Source of the DNA: Planctomycetota bacterium
GTDB taxonomy: Bacteria; Planctomycetota; Phycisphaerae; Sedimentisphaerales; Anaerohalosphaeraceae
NCBI GenBank assembly: GCA_016873215.1
Contig: VGXU01000004.1
Span: 1 to 64,000 of the forward strand
Direction: 5' to 3'
Length of the DNA stretch: 64,000 nt
Each line of letters opens with the position of its first letter. Positions within the stretch are counted from its first letter, which is position 1. Made by a program: the position numbers and the translations under genes. Shown here one piece after another: positions 1-7,239 of this stretch. The notes under the pieces were generated by a model that had not been told where the DNA came from, did no database searches, and saw nothing but the letters and a program-made list of their open reading frames with translations.

Positions 1-120
1 AGCCGCCACCAAAGCGACCATGCCGGGAGGGACCTGTGCCATGGATAAGGGCGGCTGCTCGATGGGATAATTGACGCAACGAACCGAAGCAGGAACGCTT
101 CCGTAAGCCTGTCGTGTCAA
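1..120 (-). CDS. Possible partial coding frame at left edge, perhaps formylglycine-generating-enzyme-like
   Basis: A minus-strand frame is open from an in-frame stop near 148 to the left edge. Possible starts are TTG at 120 or ATG at 42. The last visible residues (VPPGMVAL) resemble the VPxGMVxV opening of formylglycine-generating enzyme (SUMF1-like) domains, which would fit a site just downstream of a sulfatase on the same strand. Only about 40 residues are visible, no catalytic residue is in view, and the start is unclear. It could equally be an unrelated protein or a decayed gene. Confidence 0.3.
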   Translation of the reverse strand, partial: MTRQAYGSVPASVRCVNYPIEQPPLSMAQVPPGMVALVAA

Positions 121-179
121 TATAAAAACAGCCCCACTGTCGCTAGTTTATCTATATTGCAGGCCGAATCAGGCGCCGA

Positions 180-1637
180 TTAAGAAGGGGTCGCATTGTG
201 AAAAGCGTGCAATTCTTTGCTGAGCTGTTTCACAAGAGATGCATGCTTTGCCAGGTTGGCGATGTTGCGGTTCTCAGCCGAATCGCCCTGATGGTCGTAC
301 AATTCCCGGGCGGCAACCTCGCCGGTCTTTAGGTTTTGCCATTCGGTATACCTGAAGCGATCCGTCCGCATTGAATCGCCCATGAAATCGCCTTTCGGGT
401 ATTGGCTCAATGCGGCCGTTTTCACATTTTTCTTTGGGTCATTCAAAAGCACAACCGTGCTAATGCCCTGCAGGTGCGAGGGTTTTTCAAGCCCGCACAA
501 ATCGCAGAGCGTCGGGTAGATATCCACAAACTCGGTCAGGGCAAAAGTCCTTTGCCCGGCGGCCTTCATCTGCGGGTTGCGAACAATCAGGGTCGAACGG
601 GTGTCGATCTCGAAATTGGTATGCTTACACCACATCGCGTGTTCGCCCAGTTTCCAGCCGTGATCACCCCAGAGCATGACAACCGTGTTGTCGCGCAATC
701 TCAGTGCATCCAGCCGGTCAAGGACGCGACCAATCTGGGCATCCACATAGGAAACACAGGCGTAATAGGCGTGAATCAATTTTTTTGCCAGGTCATCCGG
801 CATAGGACCGTTTGCAGGCATACCATGATACCCGCGAAGTTCACCCCATTGGTTTAAGGCCTGCTGTGGGGCCCCTTCAGGGTAAAAGGGATTGTCCGCC
901 AGTTTGATATCCTCTTCCTTGTAGAGATCCCAGTATTTTTGAGGCGCGTTGAACGGCAGATGAGGCCTGAGAAATCCGACAGCCAGGAAGAAAGGTTGGT
1001 CCTTAAGGCGGTTTAGTTCCTCGATCGCGCGATCGGCGATGATGCCATCCGGGTAATCGGAATCGGACACATCGGGATGCTCATAGGCCGGACCCATCCC
1101 CCGGCGACCTGCATTGGGGAACTGTTTATCATACGCGGCGGCAATCTTTATCGATTCGCTATCGAGATAATGACGGCCCACCCATTTGCCTTCGGGATGA
1201 AAGGCCGGTTTGCTGAAACCGATTGTCTCATCCTCGGGATGGTGATAAATCTTGCCCAATGAAAGCGTTTCATAACCGTTGTGCATGAAATGCGTATTGA
1301 GCGCCAGCGCGCCGGGTACGTGTGAATACAGCGGCTTGCAGTTGTAGATCTGTCCTTTGTCGGGGCGATAGCCGCTCATCAGGCTGGCGCGAGACGCCAT
1401 GCAGATAGCCTGCTGACAATATGCACGCTCAAAAAGCATCCCGGAAGCGGCCAGCCGATCGATGTTGGGCGAATGAATCTGTGTATGTCCATAGCAGCCA
1501 AGCTGTGGACGTAAATCATCGACGGCTATAAAGAGAACGTTCTTTCGTGCGGTTTTTCCAAAACAACTATCCTGCAGCATTATGCTGGCAGCTGCGGCAG
1601 TCCCCATCAGTTTCAAGAATTCTCTGCGCGTACTCAT
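180..1637 (-). CDS. Tat-exported sulfatase, iduronate-2-sulfatase-like
   Basis: A 485-aa sulfatase of the alkaline phosphatase superfamily, expected to remove sulfate esters from a polysaccharide or glycosaminoglycan outside the cytoplasm. The N-terminus carries a twin-arginine motif (TRREFLK, residues 3-9) followed by an Ala-rich stretch, so export by Tat is likely. The metal-binding start of the fold is visible (AVDDLRPQLGCYG, about 38-50). The maturation motif is C79-M-A-S-R83, the CxAxR variant in which Cys becomes formylglycine. Further metal and substrate residues are seen in GDHGWKLGEH (about 325-334). The ATG is preceded by AGAGGAA. The length and the late GDHGW..GEH block fit iduronate-2-sulfatase-like planctomycete sulfatases; the true substrate cannot be read from sequence. 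Confidence 0.93.
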   Translation of the reverse strand: MSTRREFLKLMGTAAAASIMLQDSCFGKTARKNVLFIAVDDLRPQLGCYGHTQIHSPNIDRLAASGMLFERAYCQQAICMASRASLMSGYRPDKGQIYNCKPLYSHVPGALALNTHFMHNGYETLSLGKIYHHPEDETIGFSKPAFHPEGKWVGRHYLDSESIKIAAAYDKQFPNAGRRGMGPAYEHPDVSDSDYPDGIIADRAIEELNRLKDQPFFLAVGFLRPHLPFNAPQKYWDLYKEEDIKLADNPFYPEGAPQQALNQWGELRGYHGMPANGPMPDDLAKKLIHAYYACVSYVDAQIGRVLDRLDALRLRDNTVVMLWGDHGWKLGEHAMWCKHTNFEIDTRSTLIVRNPQMKAAGQRTFALTEFVDIYPTLCDLCGLEKPSHLQGISTVVLLNDPKKNVKTAALSQYPKGDFMGDSMRTDRFRYTEWQNLKTGEVAARELYDHQGDSAENRNIANLAKHASLVKQLSKELHAFHNATPS

Positions 1638-2226
1638 GTATACTGGGTTCCTCTAAGATAATTAAAGGGGTCGGGTACATTATTTACCATATTCCTCTCT
1701 CTTTATATCTTCCGCCACGCATGGATAACGAAACGGGATAACGAGACACTCTTTTTGCCCGTTCCCGCTTCATTTCCCTCGTCGCGTCGTTTCATTTATC
1801 ATTATACATTTATCAATAATCATTCCCCGTGTTGTGTTTTCTTCCTTTCGTCTCATATTATACAATCCTCCTCTTGAATTGAAAACAGAAAATTCAAAAT
1901 GAAAAATTAAAACGCCCGCATTTTACGATCTACAATTTCTCAATTATAAATTCTGAATTCTTAATTCGCAATACGTTTTATCTGGATAAAACATGTTGCG
2001 ATAGCACTATCCTGCTGTCTTATAAAATTCCATAAATTTTCAACTCCATTCCACATAAAGACTTACAGCTTTCCCGTCCCCGAAAAATCACGAATTTTCG
2101 ACACAGATGTGCAAGTCCAGCCCATATAGGAGACGCTTATTTTGCGCCCCAGAAAGGAGTATGACGTGTCATAGTACTGTGTAAGATCTGCCCGGCCGCA
2201 GGCCGCCTGCCCCGCCGTCTCGTCCT

Positions 2227-2244
2227 GTCGTAGTTTTAACGAAG
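2227..2244 (+). repeat. 18-nt dispersed repeat, copy 1
   Basis: The sequence gtcgtagttttaacgaag occurs here and again, identically, at 63323-63340. Here it is followed about 10 bases later by a partial echo (ttctaacgaagg). Confidence 0.6.
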
Positions 2245-2558
2245 ACGGAAGTTCTAACGAAGGCGGGTCCTTAATTTTGCCTTTTTACTTTTACCTTTTG
2301 CCTTTGCAAGGCATCTCGCGGATGCCGCGCGCACCCACTGCAAACAGGGGTCAAAAAACTGCTCCTAAAAACCCAATATAAAGCCAAATATGAAAAAACC
2401 AATGACTGCAAAATCCGTTAAACTCATCATCGCAAATTACTTGCAACCCGCGAACTCTCGCAGCAAAACTCCGCATCTTGTTCGTCATTCCGAACTCCTT
2501 GCGGGTGAGGAATCCGCTTATTTCAGCCGTCGGCCCTGCCGACTCCTTAATTTTGATT

Positions 2559-2580
2559 TTTGCACTTTGATTTTTGATAT
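2559..2580 (+). repeat. AT-rich dispersed repeat, copy 1
   Basis: The 17-nt core tttgcactttgattttt followed by NATAT is shared with 27779-27800 (21 of 22 positions). It lies beside one of the AAAATTAAGGA junctions and belongs to the same intergenic repeat material. Confidence 0.5.
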
Positions 2581-2742
2581 CCAAAAAATGGTTCACCATC
2601 ATTTTTTGGAAGAGCAAACCCAATTCAAAAATTGATAACTTATTACAAAGAAAGGACTAATCTAAAAATCGCCCCCAAAAAGCAAACCCAAACAAACCCA
2701 TTAAGCCAATTGTGGATAACTTTTTTCAAACCACAAATTTTT

Positions 2743-2771
2743 TTGAAATTTCGTTCATAAACCGATACACT
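2743..2771 (+). promoter_or_regulatory. Sigma-70-like promoter for the aminotransferase
   Basis: TTGAAA (2743-2748) and TACACT (2766-2771) are separated by 17 bases, and the start codon follows 59 bases later. AGAGG at 2821-2825 serves as ribosome binding site. Confidence 0.5.
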
Positions 2772-2830
2772 ATGGGCCTGTATGGTTTGTTTTGTGAAAA
2801 AAATAACGATGAAATTTATCAGAGGTCAAT

Positions 2831-4057
2831 ATGACGGATTTTGTGATTGAACCGGCACAGCGAGTAAAACGATTGCCGCCGTATTTGTTCGGCAGGATCA
2901 ATGCGCTGAAGCATCAGAAACGCCAGCAGGATATCGATATTATCGACCTGGGGATGGGCAACCCGATGGATGGCGCCCCGCAGCAAGTGGTTGATAAGCT
3001 TTGTGAGGCTGCCAAAGATCCCCGCAACCATCGCTACAGTGCTTCCAAGGGCGTTTTTAATCTCCGGCGGGAAATGGCCTTAAAATACGCCCGCAAATGG
3101 AATGTCCAGTTGGACCCGGAAACCGAGGTACTGGCCACCATCGGTTCCAAAGAGGGCATCAGCCACATGTGTCTGGCAATGCTCGGGCCGGGAGATACGG
3201 CCATTGTGGCCGACCCGGCGTTTCCCATTCATATTTATGGTGTTGTCTTGGCCGGGGGAAATGTCATTTCCGTGCCGCTGGGCAACGACCAGAAGTTTCT
3301 GGATACCATAGCGATGGTTTGTGAAAGCCTGTTTCCAAAGCCGAAATTGCTGATTTTGAACTATCCGCATAATCCGACGTCAATGACGGTGGAAGAGGGA
3401 TTTTTTGAGACAGTGGTGGATTTGGCGAAACGGTTCGGTTTTGCGGTTATTCAGGACTTTGCGTATGGGGAAACCTGTTTTGATGGCTATAAAGCACCAA
3501 GTTTCTTGTCAGCCAAAGGAGCCAAGGACATTGGCGTAGAATTTACGACGTTGAGCAAACCCTACAGTATGGCCGGATTTCGAATCGGCTTTTGTGCCGG
3601 CAATAAAACGATGCTGGATGCCTTGGCGACCATCAAAGGCTATTACGACTACGGCATTTTCCAGGCCATCCAGATTGCCGGCATTATCGCGATGCGGGAA
3701 TGTGAAGATTTTATCGCCCAGCAGAATGCCAAGTATCAGTTCCGCCGGGATGTGGTGTGTGACGGCCTGCGCAGGCTTGGCTGGGAAGTGAATGTTCCCA
3801 AGGCGTCGATGTTTGTGTGGACGAAGTTTTCAAAGGAGCATTCCAAAGGCAAAGGCAGCATAGATTTCGCGATGGATTTGCTGGAGTATGCGAATGTGGC
3901 CATTGCGCCGGGCAGGGCATTTGGCGAGAACGGCGAGTATTGTATGCGCATCGCGCTGGTCGAAAATGAACATCGAATCCGTCAGGCAATTCGTAATATC
4001 GGACGTTTTATGCAGGGCAAATCAGTCGCCGGTGCCAAGTCGACAGATATGCAGTAA
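2831..4057 (+). CDS. PLP-dependent class I/II aminotransferase, AlaC-like
   Basis: A 408-aa fold-type I aminotransferase, cytoplasmic. Visible blocks are the substrate-binding GMGNPMDG (about 41-48), LNYPHNPT (about 176-183), DFAYGE (about 211-216) and the PLP-lysine block SKPYSMAGFRIGF (about 239-251), where Lys forms the Schiff base. The SK-x5-GFRIGF form matches the AlaC/YfdZ alanine-synthesising aminotransferases and the related LL-diaminopimelate aminotransferases, so alanine or glutamate-family amino transfer is the best guess. The ATG is preceded by AGAGG at 5 bases. The 3' end of this gene, together with what follows, has been tandemly duplicated (see 3956-5222). Confidence 0.9.
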   Translation: MTDFVIEPAQRVKRLPPYLFGRINALKHQKRQQDIDIIDLGMGNPMDGAPQQVVDKLCEAAKDPRNHRYSASKGVFNLRREMALKYARKWNVQLDPETEVLATIGSKEGISHMCLAMLGPGDTAIVADPAFPIHIYGVVLAGGNVISVPLGNDQKFLDTIAMVCESLFPKPKLLILNYPHNPTSMTVEEGFFETVVDLAKRFGFAVIQDFAYGETCFDGYKAPSFLSAKGAKDIGVEFTTLSKPYSMAGFRIGFCAGNKTMLDALATIKGYYDYGIFQAIQIAGIIAMRECEDFIAQQNAKYQFRRDVVCDGLRRLGWEVNVPKASMFVWTKFSKEHSKGKGSIDFAMDLLEYANVAIAPGRAFGENGEYCMRIALVENEHRIRQAIRNIGRFMQGKSVAGAKSTDMQ

Positions 4058-4563
4058 GCCCATTATTTGTAACGCGTTATGAAAATATATGATGTTCAAT
4101 TTTTGGGTTTTCGATAGCGTTCTGACGGTTTGGGTCCAATAAAATTACAGTTTTTTAAAAAATCTGCTTGACATTCCGCAGTCGGTTTGTTAAAAGCTAT
4201 AATACTGGAGTAGGCGGAAAGTACTTTTTGAAGTAATATTTGAAAGAGTGCTTTTCGCTGTTTTTTTGCGCCAAGCAATTCAAATCAGGGGAAGAAGGAA
4301 AGTTTTTTCTGGATGACGAGGAACACAAACTGTACCAGTGCGATAGCAGTCTATGTGGGACTGTAGCGTGTGCGGCGTGTGTAATGCGCGTGAGGTATTG
4401 TGTTTCTGCGTGTACGGGAGTTTTTCCGTAAAAGTCATGACTGTTTTGTCTGTGCGGACAAAGCGGCGTCAAAAGAAAGGACTTGATGATGAGAAGAATT
4501 ATCTGCTTATTCGCTATAGTGCTTTATTGGTTGAGCATGCAGGCAATAGCTTATTTTCACTAA
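3956..4563 (+). repeat. Diverged tandem duplication, unit A
   Basis: This unit runs from the last codons of the aminotransferase through a promoter and leader to the signal peptide of a PEP-CTERM-type gene. It aligns in order with 4582-5222. Anchors are GTCGAAAATGAA and ATATCGGACGTTTTATGC in the gene end, ggagtaggcgg (4207 against 4845), the segment ending acacaaactgt, gtgtttctgcgtgtacggg (4400 against 5059), and ATGATG followed by a hydrophobic leader. The offset drifts from 626 to 662 bases through small indels, so the duplication is old. Confidence 0.8.
4486..4563 (+). pseudogene. Truncated copy of PEP-CTERM protein: signal peptide only
   Basis: An ATG-started 25-codon frame encodes only a signal peptide (MMRRIICLFAIVLYWLSMQA, then five residues) and ends in TAA. 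It aligns with the first 25 residues of the intact gene at 5148, and its leader is also shared. It is best read as the 5' stump of a duplicated gene whose body was lost when the tandem duplication formed. AGAAAGG lies upstream, so it may still be translated into a short hydrophobic peptide. Confidence 0.65.
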
Positions 4564-4581
4564 CGGTGGTTACATGTTATT

Positions 4582-4680
4582 CTTGTCGAAAATGAATATT
4601 GAGTCTGCCGGACGATTCGTCATATCGGACGTTTTATGCGGGATAAACCGGCCGATAGAGCCAAGACCCAAGGCCTCAAT
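4582..4680 (+). pseudogene. Remnant of the aminotransferase 3' end
   Basis: Translated in frame this reads LVENEY, stop, VCRTIRHIGRFMRDK, matching LVENEHRIRQAIRNIGRFMQGK at the C-terminus of the aminotransferase at 2831. It has an in-frame stop, no start and no upstream body. It marks the left end of the second duplication unit. Confidence 0.75.
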
Positions 4681-4793
4681 AATTCTTTGTTTTGTAATGT
4701 TTTATGTGTTTTCGGGGTAAGCGTTTTTTGTCGCAGAAACAAGATGGATAAATCAGGGAAAATATAAAAGTTAAGATTTTTTTGAAAATCCAC

Positions 4794-4822
4794 TTGACTT
4801 TTTAATTGGTATATGGTTTAAT
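4794..4822 (+). promoter_or_regulatory. Promoter of the PEP-CTERM gene at 5148
   Basis: TTGACT (4794-4799), a 17-base spacer and TTTAAT (4817-4822). The homologous position in unit A reads TTGACA (4168-4173), 17 bases, TAAAAG. Both are preceded by a run of T and A. Transcription from here would give a leader of about 320 nt. Confidence 0.5.
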
Positions 4823-4829
4823 GAACTTA

Positions 4830-5147
4830 TCAAATGGATTTGGGGGAGTAGGCGGAAGAGCAAGTATCTTTGAGATAATGTGTCGAGGATAGAGTGTTTT
4901 TTTGCCGAATTTTTTCTGCGCTAAAGCAAATCAAACTGGGGAAGCTGGACAGAGTTCTTTTTCTGGAGACGAGGACACAAACTGTGTGAATACGTCTGTA
5001 ATCCTTGTTGGATTACCACGTGTGTGATGTGTGTGTGAGTGTCAGTTTGTATCGTGTTGTGTTTCTGCGTGTACGGGAAAAGGCTTTTCCGTAATTCTGT
5101 CATCGCTCTGTCCATTTGGATAGAGCCAGTGCTAATGAGAGGGTTAT
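4830..5147 (+). promoter_or_regulatory. Long 5' leader with two hairpins conserved between duplicate copies
   Basis: Between promoter and start codon lie about 320 untranslated bases. Near the 3' end are two hairpins. The first is acgggaaaag/cttttccgt (5072-5091). The second is GCTCTGTCC-attt-GGATAGAGC (5105-5126), just ahead of the GAGAGGG ribosome binding site. Unit A has a hairpin at each equivalent place (acggga-gttt-ttccgt near 4413-4428, and tttgtc-tgtgcg-gacaaa at 4445-4462) despite sequence divergence. This suggests a structured regulatory leader. No known riboswitch class is recognised. Confidence 0.45.
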
Positions 5148-5768
5148 ATGATGAAAAAGATGGTGTATCTATACATGGGATTGCTCTGCTTACTGAGCAT
5201 CCCGGCAATGGCCTCGCTCAATCTTGCGCCTGTGCCAAATCATCTTATGAACCCGGCGCCTTTCGTTCCGCCGTTAGTCAATGAAGACTTTATTGTGGTG
5301 TACGGCAGCGGGCTTGGTACTGCGAAAGCCAAAGTCACCAGTACAGTCTATAAAGCTGACGCCGGCGGGTATATCTACACGTATCAGATTTCGAATGCGG
5401 CGGTAAAATTTACGTGGTTTTCCGCAGCCCTCAACTCGGTAGCTATTACCGATTTGGGCGTTGATGTTTCCGGGACCGAGATGCAACCGGTGGCTTGGGT
5501 TCCGGTAGATGATTCTTCCGCCGCAACAAGCGTCGAGGCAATTTTCTCACCCGGCCTGACGGCCGCCAACAATTCCGCAATTCTTTGGTTCACCTGTGCT
5601 AAGGCTCCCGATCCGACTTATGGCGAAGGCGCATTAGCCAAGCTGTCTATTGTCGGCGGGGTGTACGCGGTAGGCAATATCTTGGTTCCGATACCGGAGC
5701 CAATAACAATGATTTTGCTGGGTAGCGGGTGGTTACTATTGCGAATCTGCAAGCACAAAAAAGCATAA
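5148..5768 (+). CDS. PEP-CTERM sorting-domain exported protein
   Basis: A 206-aa exported protein with an N-terminal signal peptide (about residues 1-22, ending AMA) and a C-terminal PEP-CTERM tag: PIPEP near residue 181, a hydrophobic helix, then the basic end RICKHKKA. Such tags are cleaved and sorted by an exosortase and usually occur in extracellular or surface proteins. The middle looks beta-rich and matches no family I can name. Two start codons are adjacent (ATGATG at 5148); GAGAGGG lies upstream. The leader and signal peptide are duplicated at 4486. No exosortase gene lies in the window. Confidence 0.85.
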   Translation: MMKKMVYLYMGLLCLLSIPAMASLNLAPVPNHLMNPAPFVPPLVNEDFIVVYGSGLGTAKAKVTSTVYKADAGGYIYTYQISNAAVKFTWFSAALNSVAITDLGVDVSGTEMQPVAWVPVDDSSAATSVEAIFSPGLTAANNSAILWFTCAKAPDPTYGEGALAKLSIVGGVYAVGNILVPIPEPITMILLGSGWLLLRICKHKKA

Positions 5769-6026
5769 TTTTCACGACGTTACAGTAAGAAAACAGAACT
5801 TTTCTCTCACGCTGCGGATTGAGTGGGATGCAGTCGCAAGGAGTGCATCCATCTTAAGCTGACGGGGCGTTTTCTGTCCTGCCGCGGCGAGATGAAAAGT
5901 GCGTTTGACACGCAAAATGGGGAAGGTCGAAGATTGGGGAAGGTCGAGGGTTGTTTTTCAACCGTGTTCCTACAGGAGTGAACAGGTATAGCTGTCTGAT
6001 ACTATCTCCAAAAAGGGGATGAAAAG

Positions 6027-6587
6027 ATGAAGCGCTGTAGAAATAAGAATCACCCGAGAAAAGTTTCCTCTATCCTCATATTGCTTCTTGGCATTGCTGC
6101 GATGCTGGCTGGAATGACATTGCCGGCTATCGCGGCAGAGGCGAAGGCAGCGGATTCCGGATTTGCCCTGCTGCTTCAGTCCAGTCCCGTTGACGGCGGA
6201 AACGTTATGCCGGGCGATGGCGTGCACATAATACAAATCGGTGGCTCTGTTCCGTTGGTTGCCGTGCCGAAGCGAGGATATCGTTTTCTTTACTGGCTTG
6301 GCGACGTAGGGCAAACCGACAGAACACGCACATCTGTAAGAATGGACAGCCCCAAGCTGGTTATCGCAGTTTTTGAACGCGAACAATTCGAAGACCTTCT
6401 CCCTGCCGGAATTCCGCAGGGCGCTTCCTATGGCGGAGTTTATGCATCTTCCGAACCGGGCAGCGGCGGAAGTGTTAACCCTCCTCCTCCTCCTCCTCCT
6501 CCTCCCCCGCCTCCTCCGGTTCCTGAACCTGTCTCTTTTCTATTGCTGGGACTCGGCCTGTTTGCGGTGAGTCGCATGCGAAAGTAA
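6027..6587 (+). CDS. PEP-CTERM protein with InlB-like repeat and polyproline stalk
   Basis: A 186-aa exported protein. It starts with a basic n-region and a signal peptide (about 12-37, ending AIAA). One repeat resembling the Listeria InlB B-repeat/bacterial-repeat fold follows (VPKRGYRFLYWLGD to LVIAVFE, about 85-117). A Gly/Ser-rich linker leads to a run of 13 prolines and then VPEP with the C-terminal hydrophobic anchor and basic end SRMRK. The proline run is encoded by tandem CCT codons (6480-6507), so its length may change by slippage. It probably works as a rigid stalk holding the domain off the surface. AAAAGGGG precedes the ATG. It lies 258 bases after another PEP-CTERM gene. Confidence 0.82.
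   Translation: MKRCRNKNHPRKVSSILILLLGIAAMLAGMTLPAIAAEAKAADSGFALLLQSSPVDGGNVMPGDGVHIIQIGGSVPLVAVPKRGYRFLYWLGDVGQTDRTRTSVRMDSPKLVIAVFEREQFEDLLPAGIPQGASYGGVYASSEPGSGGSVNPPPPPPPPPPPPPVPEPVSFLLLGLGLFAVSRMRK
6480..6507 (+). repeat. Trinucleotide CCT repeat inside the polyproline stretch
   Basis: About nine tandem CCT/CTC units encode most of the Pro run of the PEP-CTERM protein at 6027. Codons switch to CCC, CCG and CCT afterwards. In-frame slippage would lengthen or shorten the stalk without a frameshift. Confidence 0.7.
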
Positions 6588-6665
6588 GATCAATCGCAAT
6601 TATTAAAACTAAGAGTGTCCTTGTGACTTTTGTATGCATTGGCACTGGAGGAGAGGTTTTTTGAG

Positions 6666-6710
6666 TATGGCCGAGGGAATGACTCCCTCGGCCGTATTCT
6701 TATTTTATGA
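6666..6710 (+). terminator. Rho-independent terminator
   Basis: A perfect 10-bp stem ggccgaggga/tccctcggcc (6669-6678 and 6684-6693) with loop atgac, extended by weaker pairs, is followed by ttcttatttt. It would end transcription of the PEP-CTERM gene at 6027. Confidence 0.75.
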
Positions 6711-6788
6711 GAACCCAGTGAACCGCGGGGTGATATTCCTCTGTTGCCTGTCAATCCGTGGACAGAGGAACAGAAAAGGGAAGTTCAG

Positions 6789-7106
6789 TCATTTTTGTCT
6801 GCGAAAGACGGCCACTACATTTTCCACTTCCACGACGAACAGGCGATTGTCGCCTTCAAAGTCCACCGGAATTGCGCCTTTGGGATTGAATAATACCTTG
6901 TCGTATTGCTTGAGGGGGTATTCGCTGGACATTTCGACTTCCGCGGAGACGGCCACGATACGGCCGGTGATGGTGGGGATTTCGATATTGTCCGGCAGTT
7001 GAATGCCGCCTTTGGTCTGCTTTTTGTCCTCATCCTTGCGAATCAGGACGCGTTTGCCGATAGGCTCGACAATTTCAAATGTTTCTTTGGATTCTGCGTC
7101 GGTCAT
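6789..7106 (-). CDS. GroES-like co-chaperonin (Cpn10 family), solitary
   Basis: A 105-aa Cpn10-fold protein. The family pattern is clear: EPIGKRVLIRKDE at the start, the mobile-loop block TKGGIQLPD, GRIVAVS, then DKVLFNPKGAIPVDFEG and an ending VVAVF. It is slightly longer than typical GroES (about 95-97 aa) because of its N-terminus. I chose ATG at 7106 (MTDAESKETF) over an upstream TTG, because family similarity starts just after it. There is no GroEL gene beside it; its neighbours are a PEP-CTERM gene and topA. It may be an accessory co-chaperonin for a chaperonin encoded elsewhere. Confidence 0.82.
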   Translation of the reverse strand: MTDAESKETFEIVEPIGKRVLIRKDEDKKQTKGGIQLPDNIEIPTITGRIVAVSAEVEMSSEYPLKQYDKVLFNPKGAIPVDFEGDNRLFVVEVENVVAVFRRQK

Positions 7107-7139
7107 ATAGGTAAAATCAAATAGCAAAAATCAAATAGC

Positions 7140-7172
7140 AAAATTAAGGATTCCGCCGGAGGCGGATGCCAC
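7140..7172 (+). repeat. AAAATTAAGGA-GC-rich repeat junction
   Basis: AAAATTAAGGA at 7140-7150 is followed by ttccgccggaggcgga, a small hairpin, and is preceded by two caaatagcaaaaat units. The same junction occurs inverted at 2268-2278 and 2544-2554, each time with GC-rich sequence on the far side. Confidence 0.45.
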
Positions 7173-7195
7173 ATTATATTATAAACAAATACCCT

Positions 7196-7228
7196 AAAAA
7201 AAACGGCGTGTGCAGCAAAGCTGCACAC
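7196..7228 (-). terminator. Rho-independent terminator of topA
   Basis: On the minus strand, a perfect 9-bp stem gtgtgcagc/gctgcacac with a 3-base loop (7208-7228) is followed by GCCG and eight T (7196-7203). It lies 12 bases after the topA stop. The upstream word ttgtagggtg is shared with the hairpin at 49681. Confidence 0.85.
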
Positions 7229-7239
7229 CCTACAACTCG

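Larger units (their letters stand above)
1638..2830. other. Gene-free 1.2 kb stretch with dispersed repeats
   Basis: No convincing gene is seen. The stretch is AT-rich with GC-rich islands. It holds an 18-nt motif at 2227-2244 that recurs at 63323-63340, two minus-strand copies of an 11-nt AAAATTAAGGA junction (2268-2278 and 2544-2554) that recurs at 7140, and a 22-nt motif at 2559-2580 that recurs at 27779-27800. Short open frames around 2351-2635 lie over these repeats and look spurious. A single consensus DnaA-box sequence lies at 2711-2719. The promoter of the aminotransferase is at the right end. Confidence 0.7.
4582..5222 (+). repeat. Diverged tandem duplication, unit B
   Basis: Second copy of the unit described at 3956-4563. 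Here the gene downstream of the leader is intact (PEP-CTERM protein at 5148) while the aminotransferase part is the remnant at 4582-4680. Confidence 0.8.

Noticed and set aside
2351-2635. Overlapping open frames on both strands
   Set aside because: They lie over repeated AT-rich and palindromic words, lack ribosome binding sites and show no protein-like pattern.
2711-2719. Perfect DnaA-box sequence (TTATCCACA on the minus strand), possible origin
   Set aside because: Only one box is seen, with no cluster, no unwinding element arrangement and no dnaA, dnaN or gyrase genes nearby.
4096-4595. Short frames in the duplicated leader
   Set aside because: They do not align in frame between the two duplicate copies, so the region is a leader and not a gene; only the signal-peptide stump is kept.
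6480-6507. CCT tract as a CRISPR-like or satellite array
   Set aside because: It is a simple triplet run inside a coding frame with no spacers. No CRISPR array was seen anywhere in the window.
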